The notes beneath the pieces were generated by a model that did not search any database, had not been told where the DNA came from, and worked only from the letters and a program-made list of their open reading frames with translations. From assembly GCF_003335215.1 (NCBI RefSeq), contig NZ_QPGB01000002.1, positions 310,001-374,000 on the forward strand: a stretch of 64,000 nucleotides of DNA. Direction: 5' to 3'. Position 1 is the stretch's first letter. Each line of letters begins with the position of its first letter. The stretch comes from Parvibium lacunae. GTDB taxonomy: Bacteria; Pseudomonadota; Gammaproteobacteria; Burkholderiales; Burkholderiaceae_D. The position numbers and the translations under genes are program-made. Shown one piece after another: positions 1 to 7,947 of the stretch.

Positions 1-524
1 TGACTACGTCGCAAACGCCCGATTTCTTGGGCCAAATAGCTATCAAAAAAGCGGCGATTAGCCAGCCCCGTGAGACCATCTTGATGTGACTGGATTTCCA
101 ATTCCATGTTTGCCTGCGCTAACTCCTGCGAGAGCTGTAACAACCGCTGACGCATATCGTCAATGCGCTGCATAGCGCGGATCTTGGCGCTCAGCACCAC
201 ATAGCTCACTGGCTTGACCAAATAATCATCGCCACCGGCCTCAATCCCTCGCTCTAGATCTTGATCGTCTTCTTTCGCGGACAGAAAAATAATCGGCACC
301 CAATCGTCAATGCGATATCGGCGCATTTGCTGCGCAACCGTATAACCATCGGTATCGGGCATCATCACATCCAACAACACCAAGCCTGGACGCTCGCGCT
401 TGAATAGGTGCATCGCTTCCTCGCCATTACTAGCAAGAATCGCTTTGTGCCCCATCTTTTCGATCATTTTAGACAGAGCGAAACGTAACGTTTTAGAGTC
501 ATCCACCACCAAAATTGTTAGCAT
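1..524 (-). CDS. Response regulator with GGDEF (diguanylate cyclase) domain, C-terminus outside window
   Basis: Reading from the ATG at 524 on the minus strand gives 174 codons without a stop up to the window edge, so the gene is truncated. Residues 1-120 form a CheY-like receiver: acidic pair D8-D9, phospho-acceptor D52 in LLDVMMPD, and K104 in YLVKP. A short helical linker follows, and then DGLTGLANRRFFD at about 149-161, the usual start of a GGDEF domain. By family knowledge such proteins make cyclic di-GMP when phosphorylated. The active-site GGDEF motif lies outside the window, so enzymatic activity cannot be judged. The gene is divergent from the TetR gene and has no kinase beside it in the window. 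Confidence 0.88.
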   Translation of the reverse strand, partial: MLTILVVDDSKTLRFALSKMIEKMGHKAILASNGEEAMHLFKRERPGLVLLDVMMPDTDGYTVAQQMRRYRIDDWVPIIFLSAKEDDQDLERGIEAGGDDYLVKPVSYVVLSAKIRAMQRIDDMRQRLLQLSQELAQANMELEIQSHQDGLTGLANRRFFDSYLAQEIGRLRRS

Positions 525-627
525 GATCGTCGTTGGTTTATCTGTTCTGTCTCGCTCTATGATTGAACTTATCAGCGCAACACGTTATATTGCCGCACTA
601 TGACAAGCTTAACTGCCACCCGCCCCG

Positions 628-1332
628 ATGCCGAATCCTACTCATAAACCCAAAGCGGCTTCATCTTCTAGCTTAACGGCAAAATCAGCACTTTCTAAAA
701 CGACCAAAACGCCGATCAAGCGCGACCCGGAGCGCACCCGGCTCAAAATTTTAGATGCGGCTACCAGTGAATTTGCCCGCCATGGCTTGGGCGGAACGCG
801 GGTGGATCGAATTTCCAAGCGGGCAGGCAGTAATGAACGCATGCTGTATTACTACTTCGGCAGCAAAGAAAAGCTCTTTTTGGCAGTACTTGAACGTGCC
901 TATCTCTCTTTTGTTGCCGCAGAAAGGGCACTGGAGCTCGACTTGGCCGAGCCAGAAAAAGCGATACAAACCCTCTGCTGCTTTATCTGGGACTATTACT
1001 GGGATCATCCTGAGTTAGTGCGATTGCTTAACAGTGAAAACTTACATCAGGCCAAACACCTCAAACGCTCGGCTCGCCTGCAAGAACTGTTATCACCGCT
1101 TGTCAGCCACCTGGGTGACATTTTGGCTGAGGGCGTCAAGCAAGGCCTGTTTCGTGCAGATATTGATGCCGCAGAGGCGTATATCAAAATTGGATCACTG
1201 GGCTACTTTTATATTTCTAACCAGCACACCATTGCTGCGGTTTTAGGCCGAGATATAACGAGCGTAGCGGCACGGCGCGCTCGTTATGCCAGCAACCTGG
1301 AAATGGTACTGGCTTATTTACGTCAGCACTAG
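628..1332 (+). CDS. TetR/AcrR family transcriptional regulator
   Basis: The protein has 234 residues. A basic, Ser/Thr-rich N-terminal tail of about 30 residues precedes a TetR-type helix-turn-helix (about 37-83: RLKILDAATSEFARHG, then TRVDRISKRAG, then MLYYYFGSKEKLF). The rest is a helical ligand-binding and dimerisation region with no recognisable ligand signature. TetR proteins usually repress a neighbouring gene until a small ligand binds. Here the neighbours are the GGDEF regulator (divergent) and phaZ (convergent, 31 bp apart), so the target is not obvious. The start at 628 is the only in-frame ATG ahead of the HTH. The ribosome-binding site is weak. Confidence 0.85.
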   Translation: MPNPTHKPKAASSSSLTAKSALSKTTKTPIKRDPERTRLKILDAATSEFARHGLGGTRVDRISKRAGSNERMLYYYFGSKEKLFLAVLERAYLSFVAAERALELDLAEPEKAIQTLCCFIWDYYWDHPELVRLLNSENLHQAKHLKRSARLQELLSPLVSHLGDILAEGVKQGLFRADIDAAEAYIKIGSLGYFYISNQHTIAAVLGRDITSVAARRARYASNLEMVLAYLRQH

Positions 1333-1339
1333 TGCTGAC
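1322..1339. repeat. 18-bp perfect palindrome over the tetR stop codon
   Basis: GTCAGCAC TA GTGCTGAC reads the same on both strands and includes the tetR stop codon (1330-1332). It lies between the convergent tetR and phaZ ends. It has no T-run on either side, so it is not a classic intrinsic terminator. It could be a weak bidirectional terminator or a dyad binding site. Confidence 0.5.
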
Positions 1340-1363
1340 TGATGCTTGTGATTTACTCATGCT

Positions 1364-2644
1364 TTAGCCACGGCGGTTCGCACGCTTGGGTGCTGCACCG
1401 ATGCGGACTTCATGCTGACGAATAAAATCACGAATCTGCGGGCAAACCACGGTGCGCCAGCGTCGCCCGCTGAAAATACCATAATGGCCCGCGCCAGTGA
1501 CTTCAAGATGCTGCTTATGGTCGGCGGGAATATTGCAACACAAATCATGCGCAGCGCGGGTTTGGCCACTCCCTGAAATATCGTCCAGCTCACCCTCAAT
1601 CGTAAATAAGGCGACTTGCCGAATTGACTCAGGCGCAACCCGCTCACCTCGCACATGCCAACGGCCTTCGGGTAGCAAATATTCTTGAAAAACCGTGCGG
1701 ATTGTTTCCAGATAATACTCTGCAGGTAGATCAAGTACCGCGTTGTATTCATCATAGAAGGCGCGATGGGCATCTGTACTTTGGTCATCCCCCTTCATCA
1801 AATGCTCGTAGTAATCCCAGTGCGATTGCACATGGCGATCTGGATTCATCGCCACGAAGCCCGCATGCTGCAAAAAGCCAGGGTACACCCGCCGTAAATA
1901 GCCGGGATACTTGGCCGGCACGGTATAAATCACATTATTCTCAAACCAACTGAAAGGCTTTTTAATCGCTAGCGCATTCACCGCCGTGGGCGAGCGACGG
2001 GCATCAATCGGTCCCCCCATCATGGTCATTGAAAGCGGCAGTTTAGGATCGTTAGCTGCCGCCATGAGCGATACCGCTGCCAGCACCGGCACGGTGGGTT
2101 GGCAGACTGAGATGACATGCACATTGGGCCCCAGCAACTGCAGAAACTCGATCACATAATGCACATAATCATCAAGGTGGAATTCCCCTGCTGAGAGGGG
2201 CACCAGACGGGCATCTACCCAATCGGTGATATAAACATCATGCTCTGGGAGTAAGGCGCGCACGGTATCGCGCAAGAGTGTTGCATGGTGGCCTGATAAT
2301 GGCGCAACCAACAACACCGTTGGGTCTGCAGCCCGGCTTTGTAGCGGCGTCGCGCTCAGATCACGCGCAAAATGCAGCAGCTTACAGAAGGGTTTGGCGA
2401 CCACCACTTCCTCATTCACCGCAACCTCGTGGCCCTCAACCGAGGTCACCGTTAGCCCAAATGCGGGTTTGTCATACTCTTTGCCGAGCCGATGCAATAA
2501 ATCGTAGCCAGCAGAGATACGTTTACTAAAGGGGGTATAGGCCAGCGGGCTGTAGGGATTGGAGAAGAGTTGGGCACTCATTTCAGCCCAAGAACTCACC
2601 CGATTCAGCATTTGCCGTTGAATTTCATGCAACTGATACAGCAT
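1364..2644 (-). CDS. phaZ: Intracellular polyhydroxyalkanoate (PHB) depolymerase
   Basis: The protein has 426 residues, the normal length for the intracellular i-PhaZ family, which hydrolyses amorphous poly-3-hydroxybutyrate in storage granules. The start MLYQLHEIQRQMLNR is typical. The lipase-box-like motif VISVCQPTVPV carries a cysteine nucleophile (C181) instead of serine, as in Ralstonia PhaZa1. The other triad members are probably D355 (GELDDISG) and H387 (GAGHYGIFSGRRW). There is no signal peptide, which fits a cytoplasmic enzyme. It is transcribed alone, with convergent tetR downstream. No phaC, phaB or phasin gene lies in the window. Confidence 0.93.
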   Translation of the reverse strand: MLYQLHEIQRQMLNRVSSWAEMSAQLFSNPYSPLAYTPFSKRISAGYDLLHRLGKEYDKPAFGLTVTSVEGHEVAVNEEVVVAKPFCKLLHFARDLSATPLQSRAADPTVLLVAPLSGHHATLLRDTVRALLPEHDVYITDWVDARLVPLSAGEFHLDDYVHYVIEFLQLLGPNVHVISVCQPTVPVLAAVSLMAAANDPKLPLSMTMMGGPIDARRSPTAVNALAIKKPFSWFENNVIYTVPAKYPGYLRRVYPGFLQHAGFVAMNPDRHVQSHWDYYEHLMKGDDQSTDAHRAFYDEYNAVLDLPAEYYLETIRTVFQEYLLPEGRWHVRGERVAPESIRQVALFTIEGELDDISGSGQTRAAHDLCCNIPADHKQHLEVTGAGHYGIFSGRRWRTVVCPQIRDFIRQHEVRIGAAPKRANRRG

Positions 2645-2817
2645 TTCTTACTCCATTAATCCTAGCTGAGCCAAAACCAGCGAGCGCGTTATTGTGTCGA
2701 TGATTATCCGCCGGAAATGAGTTTTGTGCAACGCATCATTTTCATTTACCCGCATCACTTTTTGAGGTATCGGCAGCGCAGAGTCGCCGCTGCAGCGAAA
2801 AATTAGAGTATTCCTGT

Positions 2818-2845
2818 AAAAAAGCCAAGCGAGAGGGCTTGGCTT
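2818..2845 (-). terminator. Rho-independent terminator after fdxA
   Basis: A 9-bp perfect stem AAGCCAAGC / GCTTGGCTT (2822-2830 with 2837-2845) has a 6-nt loop. On the minus strand it is followed by a six-U tract (2823-2818). It lies 28 bp beyond the fdxA stop codon. Confidence 0.85.
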
Positions 2846-2873
2846 TATGAGAACGAGAACAAAACAAGAAGCA

Positions 2874-3197
2874 TCAACGCTCGAGGTATTGGAGCTTGTC
2901 TTTTACCTTGGCCCATTCGTCTGCATCGGCAACATGAGGCTCCATGCGCGTAATGCTTGGCCATTTTTTAGTCAACTCGGCGTTAATTTCGATGAATTGA
3001 CGCTGATCATCAGGCACATCTTCCTCCGCATAGATCGCATTCACCGGGCATTCTGGAATACACACTGCGCAATCAATACACTCATCGGGATCAATCACCA
3101 AGAAATTCGGCCCTTTGCGGAAACAATCCACTGGGCAAACATCCACACAATCGGTGTAGCGGCATTTAATACAGGCTTCAGTCACAACGTGGGTCAT
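2874..3197 (-). CDS. fdxA: Ferredoxin FdxA ([3Fe-4S][4Fe-4S] type)
   Basis: The protein has 107 residues. The cysteine pattern is that of 7Fe ferredoxins of the FdxA family: C9, C17 and C50 for the 3Fe cluster, and C21, C40, C43 and C46 for the 4Fe cluster (motif [14 protein letters not shown]). C12 and C25 are extra. The C-terminal tail of about 50 residues, with KKWPSIT, is typical of FdxA and absent from short clostridial ferredoxins. It is a soluble cytoplasmic electron carrier, and its partner enzyme is not shown by context. It is monocistronic, with a strong terminator downstream. Confidence 0.95.
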   Translation of the reverse strand: MTHVVTEACIKCRYTDCVDVCPVDCFRKGPNFLVIDPDECIDCAVCIPECPVNAIYAEEDVPDDQRQFIEINAELTKKWPSITRMEPHVADADEWAKVKDKLQYLER

Positions 3198-3262
3198 ACC
3201 AATCTCGCGGCGTGTTTAAACATAATTTGCTATTTTACCTGATTCCATCAGACTACCCATAG

Positions 3263-4222
3263 TTAAGCCTGCAAATCAGCTAGCGCGACTTGCAATGATG
3301 GGTAATCGAAGACGAATCCCTGATTCAGTAGGCGCTGTGGCACGACCCGCTGGCCTTCCAAGAGTAAATCGGCTTGTTCACCCAAGAGAGTCCGCATCGA
3401 CCAAGCGGGCGTAGAAAACCAGACTGGACGGCGATACAAGGCCCCTGCAGTGTGGGCAAACTCAAGTTGAGTGATAGGCTGTGGCGCAGTCAAGTTATAC
3501 ACCGCTGAGATTCCCTCACCCTGCAAATGACGTTGAACAAGCCACTCGATAGCGCGGACCACATCGGTAATATGAATCCAAGATAGCCATTGGTTACCTT
3601 GCCCCAAGCGCCCGCCCAGCCCCAATTTGATTGGCAGCAACATCATTGGCAGTGCCTGCTGCCGCCCTAACACCACGCCTAAGCGAAATATTGCGACAGG
3701 CCAGCGGGCGCCCACCTGCGCTGCGGCCTCCCATCGCTGACAAAGTGTCGACATAAAGATCGGCTGCGGTGGACTGTCCTCCGCAAGTGAACGCATATCA
3801 CCCGCCGGTTGAATGCCATAGTAGCCAATAGCAGAAGCACTTAGAACCAAACGAGGGAGCTGAGAGCGAGTCTGTAACCATGCGGTTAATGCCTGTGTAC
3901 TCTGCACTCGGCTGGCCAGCAAAGTTTGCTGCCGTGCTGCAGTCCAGCGCGGGCCAAGAATCGGCGCACCTGCGAGATTCACCACCCAATCAATTCGTTC
4001 TGATGCCTCGATCGCCGCCAGTGCAGACACGACCTGCAAACGCTCATATCCATCCGTACCCGCATACAAAGCCTGGGTTTTCTGCGGGCGCCGAGTCAGT
4101 ACCGTCACCTTGGCCCCGAGGCCTAGCCATCGACGTGTCAAATGTTGTCCAATGAATCCTGAGCCACCCGTAATCAGAATATGCTGCGAGGCCCAGGGCA
4201 CCTCTGTTTGTCCTGCCATCAT
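3263..4222 (-). CDS. TIGR01777-family NAD(P)-dependent epimerase (YfcH-like)
   Basis: The protein has 319 residues. The N-terminal Rossmann motif ILITGGSGFIGQHLTRR (about 15-31) binds NAD(P). VLSASAIGYYG holds the SDR-type tyrosine region. The C-terminal part with VVPQRLLNQGFVFDYPSL is the conserved tail of the TIGR01777/DUF1731 family. The substrate is unknown, although E. coli YfcH is the reference member. An AGGAGA ribosome-binding site lies 6 nt before the ATG at 4222. The gene is divergent from lutC. Confidence 0.9.
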   Translation of the reverse strand: MMAGQTEVPWASQHILITGGSGFIGQHLTRRWLGLGAKVTVLTRRPQKTQALYAGTDGYERLQVVSALAAIEASERIDWVVNLAGAPILGPRWTAARQQTLLASRVQSTQALTAWLQTRSQLPRLVLSASAIGYYGIQPAGDMRSLAEDSPPQPIFMSTLCQRWEAAAQVGARWPVAIFRLGVVLGRQQALPMMLLPIKLGLGGRLGQGNQWLSWIHITDVVRAIEWLVQRHLQGEGISAVYNLTAPQPITQLEFAHTAGALYRRPVWFSTPAWSMRTLLGEQADLLLEGQRVVPQRLLNQGFVFDYPSLQVALADLQA

Positions 4223-4430
4223 TACAGTCTCCTTAGATCATTGCGCACTATCCATCTACCTTACTTGCAATAGCCCGGTTTACCAATCCTACTTTTGCCT
4301 TGATGCACACAAGCTTAATCGAATTCCTTGTCATTTGCAGGCTGAGAGCTAGGCTATCAGGCCAGGACATCACTTGCTATTCAGTGAGGGACTTGTTATC
4401 CTCCAGCTGTTATTAAGCAAACACTTAAAA

Positions 4431-5141
4431 ATGAAAAAATCACCGCAATTTACCGACAGCCGGGCTGAAGTCATGCAAAAAATTCGGCAACAGCTTGGCG
4501 TCTTACCCGGCACCCGAGATCAAGCCCGCGCAGAAGCCGAAGCCTATCTCGCGGCCCAATCCATAGGCCCGCAGCCAAGACTGAGTGAGTCAGCCTACGC
4601 GCAGTTCCTGACACAAACCAAGCGTATGTCCAGCACTTATGCAGAAATTAATAGCCTGGCTGAATTCCCGCAAGCAGTCGCAGCCTACTTAGCCGCACAA
4701 CAGTTGCCTAACCGAGCCACAGCCTGGCCTGAATTCCGTCACCTCGATTGGCAAGCAGCAGGATTAGAGCTGCACTACGACGCCCCACGCGCAGATGACT
4801 TGGTTGGTATTACCAGTGTTTTTGCGGCGATTGCAGAAACGGGGACCCTCGCGCTCTGTTCCGGACCAGACAGCCCCAGCGCAACCAGCCTGCTGCCCGA
4901 AACACATATAGCCCTGGTGCGCAGCACGCAAATAGTGCCTTACATGGAAGAAGTCTTTGCACGCTTTCAAGCCAGCAGCACGGCTTCTACCTCTTTAGGC
5001 CCCGAAAACTCTCATCAACCAACCCTGCCACGGGCACTGAGTTTTATTTCAGGCCCATCACGCACTGGCGATATCGAACAAACCATTGTGCTAGGCGCAC
5101 ATGGCCCCTATCGTCTGCATGTGATTATTTTGCACGAATGA
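4431..5141 (+). CDS. lutC: LutC/YkgG-type LUD-domain protein (lactate utilization protein C)
   Basis: The protein has 236 residues from the ATG at 4431. An in-frame TTG at 4374 would add 19 residues that do not resemble the family. The LUD domain is clear: GITSVFAAIAETGTLALCSG, then SLLPETHIALV, and a C-terminal FISGPSRTGDIEQTIVLGAHGP. In characterised systems LutC works with the iron-sulfur proteins LutA and LutB to oxidise L-lactate. No lutA, lutB or lactate permease is adjacent: the left neighbour is a divergent epimerase and the right neighbour is a decayed gene. Either lutAB lie elsewhere or this is an orphan. No good Shine-Dalgarno is seen before 4431. Confidence 0.87.
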   Translation: MKKSPQFTDSRAEVMQKIRQQLGVLPGTRDQARAEAEAYLAAQSIGPQPRLSESAYAQFLTQTKRMSSTYAEINSLAEFPQAVAAYLAAQQLPNRATAWPEFRHLDWQAAGLELHYDAPRADDLVGITSVFAAIAETGTLALCSGPDSPSATSLLPETHIALVRSTQIVPYMEEVFARFQASSTASTSLGPENSHQPTLPRALSFISGPSRTGDIEQTIVLGAHGPYRLHVIILHE

Positions 5142-5147
5142 AATTGA

Positions 5148-5592
5148 TGCAAAAATTGGGCTAGCGCTGCCTTAGCAGCCAAGGGTATAGTTGGCGCAAT
5201 CCAGAGAAAACTGCAGAGCTGGTGGCAAATTGCCGCCGTGTGCGCCGCTGGGCAGCGCACTCGCTGCCTGTGTGTTGGTGTGGGGCGTTGATATTTGGGG
5301 CGTGCATTGGGCACAAACCTAGTTTCCCAATCTGTTTGAATCAGCTCGCTGGCAAGAAGCCAGCGAGCTCATGCAGCAGCATGGTTTGTGGGTGTTGGCG
5401 CTCATCGCTGCTAGCCCGCTGCCGCACACGCCTGCGCTACTGATGGTGGCTTTAAACGAACCCAACTTCATTGACATTCTGCTTGCCATGTGGCTGGGTA
5501 AAGCGCTGAAATATGGTGGGGTCGCGTGGCTAGTGGCTAAGTTTCCCGATACCCAAAGAGTACGGGGATGGATGGCGCGGTTGAGGGTTTGA
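5148..5592 (+). pseudogene. Broken VTT/YqaA-like small membrane protein gene
   Basis: A membrane protein can be read through this stretch only by ignoring defects. Frame 0 gives GIVGAIQRKLQSWWQIAA from about 5175. A one-base shift near 5232-5257 leads to frame 1, with ALAACVLVWGVDIWG. An in-frame TAG stop at 5320-5322 follows, after which the frame runs open to 5592 (HGLWVLALIAASPLPHTPAL, then AMWLGKALKYGGVAWLV). The last part, with an aromatic/PLP-type loop and a GK..KY helix, resembles the C-terminal half of VTT-domain (DedA/YqaA-like) proteins. The N-terminus is not recognisable. The 73-residue open frame from 5371 could in principle still be translated. Confidence 0.6.
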
Positions 5593-5838
5593 GTTGATGC
5601 TATAACTCTAAAGCATGGCTGATAAATTAATTGTTTATTATGCTAGAGCGTAAGAGCATGGTTTATTGCGACATTAAATGAAATGCTTATATACTTTACT
5701 TTCTGATTCAAACTTTTTTGATTATTAAATCATTCACAAACTCAATGAGTTATGAGCACAGTATGTTTGTAACATCGTAATCAAAAGTTAGATATAGACC
5801 TGCACAATAAATACAGCATCCTAACTGTCTGGAACTAT
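5593..5838. other. AT-rich intergenic region upstream of the HNH gene
   Basis: These 246 bp are clearly richer in A and T than the flanks, like the HNH gene itself. No ORF of note is present. A 13-bp dyad, AACTCA a TGAGTT (5739-5751), may be an operator. AT-rich promoter-like tracts occur, but no clear -35/-10 pair could be fixed. Confidence 0.5.
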
Positions 5839-6498
5839 ATGAAATTTGAGCTAGAAATTCACCATCGTAATGTGCCTGAGCGAGAGCTTGTCGATGATCT
5901 TGCTCGCGTTGCTCGTGAATTAAATAAAGATAAAGTAACTATTGATGAGTACAATGAGAGAGGTCACTTTCATGGTACGACTCTAACTAGAAGATTTGGC
6001 TCTTGGTTTAAGGCTCTTGAATTGGCGGGACTGGGAAAAACTAGAAACCTAAACATATCAAATGAAGAATTATTCGAAAATCTTGTTCAAGTATGGACTA
6101 GTCTTGGCCGTCAGCCAAAATACAATGATTTAACGAAAGAATTCTCCAAATACTCTTCGGGTACATATGAAAAACGCTTTGGTACATGGCGTCAAGCTCT
6201 TGAGTCGTTTGTCCTTTGGGCTAACGATGGCAAGCTTACAGAGGCTGAAGAAGGGGGGAAAGTACAGGGTAGAAAAACGCCTAGAAACATAAATTGGCGT
6301 CTTCGCGCAATTGTTCTTATGAAAGATGGTGCGCGTTGCAGATTATGTGGGGTAACGCCACAAGATGGCGCAAGATTACATGTAGATCACATAATTCCAT
6401 GGGCGAATGGCGGGGAAACCGTTGTAGAAAATTTGCAAATCTTGTGTGAGAAGTGCAATATCGGGAAGAGTAATATAGAAGTAGAAAAGAACGGCTAA
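5839..6498 (+). CDS. HNH endonuclease with two homing-endonuclease-associated repeats
   Basis: The protein has 219 residues. Two similar segments, about 15-65 (ending RRFGSWFKALELAGL) and about 75-125 (ending KRFGTWRQALESFV), look like the HNH-associated repeat seen in HNH/homing-type nucleases, probably DNA-binding. The C-terminal HNH domain (about 150-212) has two zinc knuckles, C167/C170 and C203/C206. It also has HVDHIIPWANGG, with catalytic H184 candidate and paired D183, then N198 and a final CNIGK. Base composition is markedly more AT-rich than the neighbours, which suggests recent acquisition. No methyltransferase, intron or intein is adjacent, so a restriction or homing role is unproven. 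Confidence 0.85.
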   Translation: MKFELEIHHRNVPERELVDDLARVARELNKDKVTIDEYNERGHFHGTTLTRRFGSWFKALELAGLGKTRNLNISNEELFENLVQVWTSLGRQPKYNDLTKEFSKYSSGTYEKRFGTWRQALESFVLWANDGKLTEAEEGGKVQGRKTPRNINWRLRAIVLMKDGARCRLCGVTPQDGARLHVDHIIPWANGGETVVENLQILCEKCNIGKSNIEVEKNG

Positions 6499-6727
6499 TC
6501 AGTTTATAAAAGACCTGCGCGAAACTTGCGCTAGCCTGTAACTAGGTTTGATCCTAGATACTCATTTGACGCCCGCCTCGTTCTCCCCCATAATCACCCC
6601 ATAAACGCGCCGATTTGAGTTCAGCTTGCGGGCGCATGATAAATTCGGCTAAAGCGAGGTGGCACGCAACATCGCCCATAACCCGCTTAGCGCACACCGC
6701 TTTGCGGGTTTTTTGTTTGGAACAATT
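6499..6727 (+). promoter_or_regulatory. Structured leader region of metZ
   Basis: This 229-bp gap has no convincing ORF. It holds a small hairpin just after the HNH gene (CTAGG 6542-6546 / CCTAG 6553-6557, no T-run). A longer-range pair follows (GCGCC 6607-6611 / GGCGC 6631-6635), then the segment AGGTGGCAC (6657-6665), and then a terminator-like hairpin ending 13 nt before the metZ ATG. The layout suggests attenuation of metZ. No known riboswitch class could be assigned by eye. Confidence 0.4.
6680..6714 (+). terminator. Terminator/attenuator hairpin just before metZ
   Basis: The outer stem AACCCGC (6680-6686) / GCGGGTT (6704-6710) and inner stem AGCG (6689-6692) / CGCT (6698-6701) are followed by a T-run that begins inside the stem (TTTTTT, 6709-6714). 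It points toward metZ and sits immediately upstream of its start. Here it would either end the upstream transcript or attenuate metZ. Confidence 0.6.
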
Positions 6728-7903
6728 ATGCATAACGATGATTTTCATTTAGATACCCTGGCCGTGCGGGCGGGGATTGAACGCAGCCAGTTTGGCGAAC
6801 ATGCCGAGGCGCTGTACCTGACTTCTAGTTTTGTGTTTAAGAATGCGGCGGAAGCGGCGGCACGGTTTTCGGGCAGCGCCGAAGGAAATGTGTATTCGCG
6901 CTTTACCAACCCAACCGTGACGATGTTTGAGCAGCGCCTGGCGGCGCTGGAAGGCGCGGAGGATTGCTTGGCCACGGCATCAGGGATGTCGGCGATTTTG
7001 AGCTGCTGCATGGGCGTGCTCTCGGCGGGCGACCATATTGTGTGTTCGCAAAGTGTGTTTGGTTCGACCATCAATTTATTCAATACGATTTTGAACCGCT
7101 TTGGCATTACCACCACTTACGTGCCTTTGCATGACGTGGCGGCTTGGCAAGCGGCGGTGCGGCCGAACACCAAACTGTTTTATGTGGAAACCCCTTCCAA
7201 CCCCTTGATGGAATTGGCGGATGTGCCAGCGCTCAGCCAAGTGGCGCGGGCCGCCGGGGCGCTGCTGGTGGTGGATAACTGTTTTTGCACGCCGGTGTTG
7301 CAGCAGCCTTTGGCGCAGGGTGCGGATGTGGTGATTCATTCCGCGACTAAATATTTAGATGGCCAAGGCCGCGTGCTGGGTGGCGCGGTGGTGGGGAGTA
7401 AAGAATTTATTCGCGGCAAAATTTTGCCTTTCTTGCGCACGGCGGGGCCGACGCTTTCGGCCTTTAATGCTTGGGTGATTTTGAAGGGCTTGGAAACGCT
7501 GAGCTTGCGCATGGAACGCCAATGTGCGAATGCACTGGCCCTGGCGCACTGGCTGGAAGCCCACCCCAAAGTGGCGCGGGTGTATTACCCCGGCTTGGCC
7601 TCGCACCCCCAACATGCCTTGGCGCAGCGCCAACAACGCTGGGGCGGGGCAGTGGTGTCGTTTGAAGTGGTGGGGGGCCGCGACGAAGCGTGGCGGGTGA
7701 TTGACCACACCAAGCTGCTGTCGATTACCGCGAACTTGGGTGATACCAAAACCACCATCACGCACCCCGCTAGTACCACGCATGGCCGCATTACGCCGGA
7801 GGCCCGTGCCGCCGCAGGCATTCAAGAAAGCCTGATTCGGGTTGCGGTAGGGTTGGAACACATTACCGATATTCAGGCGGATCTGTCACGCGGTTTGGAC
7901 TAA
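6728..7903 (+). CDS. metZ: O-succinylhomoserine sulfhydrylase (MetZ)
   Basis: The protein has 391 residues from the ATG at 6728. The open frame extends 23 codons upstream to a GTG, but that part overlaps the hairpin. It is a Cys/Met-metabolism PLP enzyme: YSRFTNPTV, ATASGMSAI, and the PLP lysine K208 in HSATKYLDGQGRVLGG. The C-terminal SLGD-like region is changed to ANLGDTKTTITHPAST, as in sulfhydrylases. MetZ makes homocysteine from O-succinylhomoserine and sulfide in methionine synthesis. The VLGG segment after the lysine motif favours MetZ over MetB or MetC. It stands alone, with the structured leader upstream and the FtsX-type permease 44 bp downstream. Confidence 0.92.
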   Translation: MHNDDFHLDTLAVRAGIERSQFGEHAEALYLTSSFVFKNAAEAAARFSGSAEGNVYSRFTNPTVTMFEQRLAALEGAEDCLATASGMSAILSCCMGVLSAGDHIVCSQSVFGSTINLFNTILNRFGITTTYVPLHDVAAWQAAVRPNTKLFYVETPSNPLMELADVPALSQVARAAGALLVVDNCFCTPVLQQPLAQGADVVIHSATKYLDGQGRVLGGAVVGSKEFIRGKILPFLRTAGPTLSAFNAWVILKGLETLSLRMERQCANALALAHWLEAHPKVARVYYPGLASHPQHALAQRQQRWGGAVVSFEVVGGRDEAWRVIDHTKLLSITANLGDTKTTITHPASTTHGRITPEARAAAGIQESLIRVAVGLEHITDIQADLSRGLD

Positions 7904-7947
7904 AGACCGGTCTGCCAGGCAGAAAACCACTTACACTCGGGGTACGT

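Noticed and set aside
5839-6498. HNH gene as part of a restriction-modification system
   Set aside because: No DNA methyltransferase or specificity gene is adjacent, so only the nuclease call was kept.
6657-6665. Canonical T-box leader in front of metZ
   Set aside because: Only a short part of the T-box core is matched, and the specifier loop and antiterminator could not be drawn with confidence. It was kept only as an open leader question.
6659-6727. N-terminal extension of MetZ from a GTG at 6659
   Set aside because: It would run through the terminator hairpin and adds residues not seen in the family. The ATG at 6728 is preferred.
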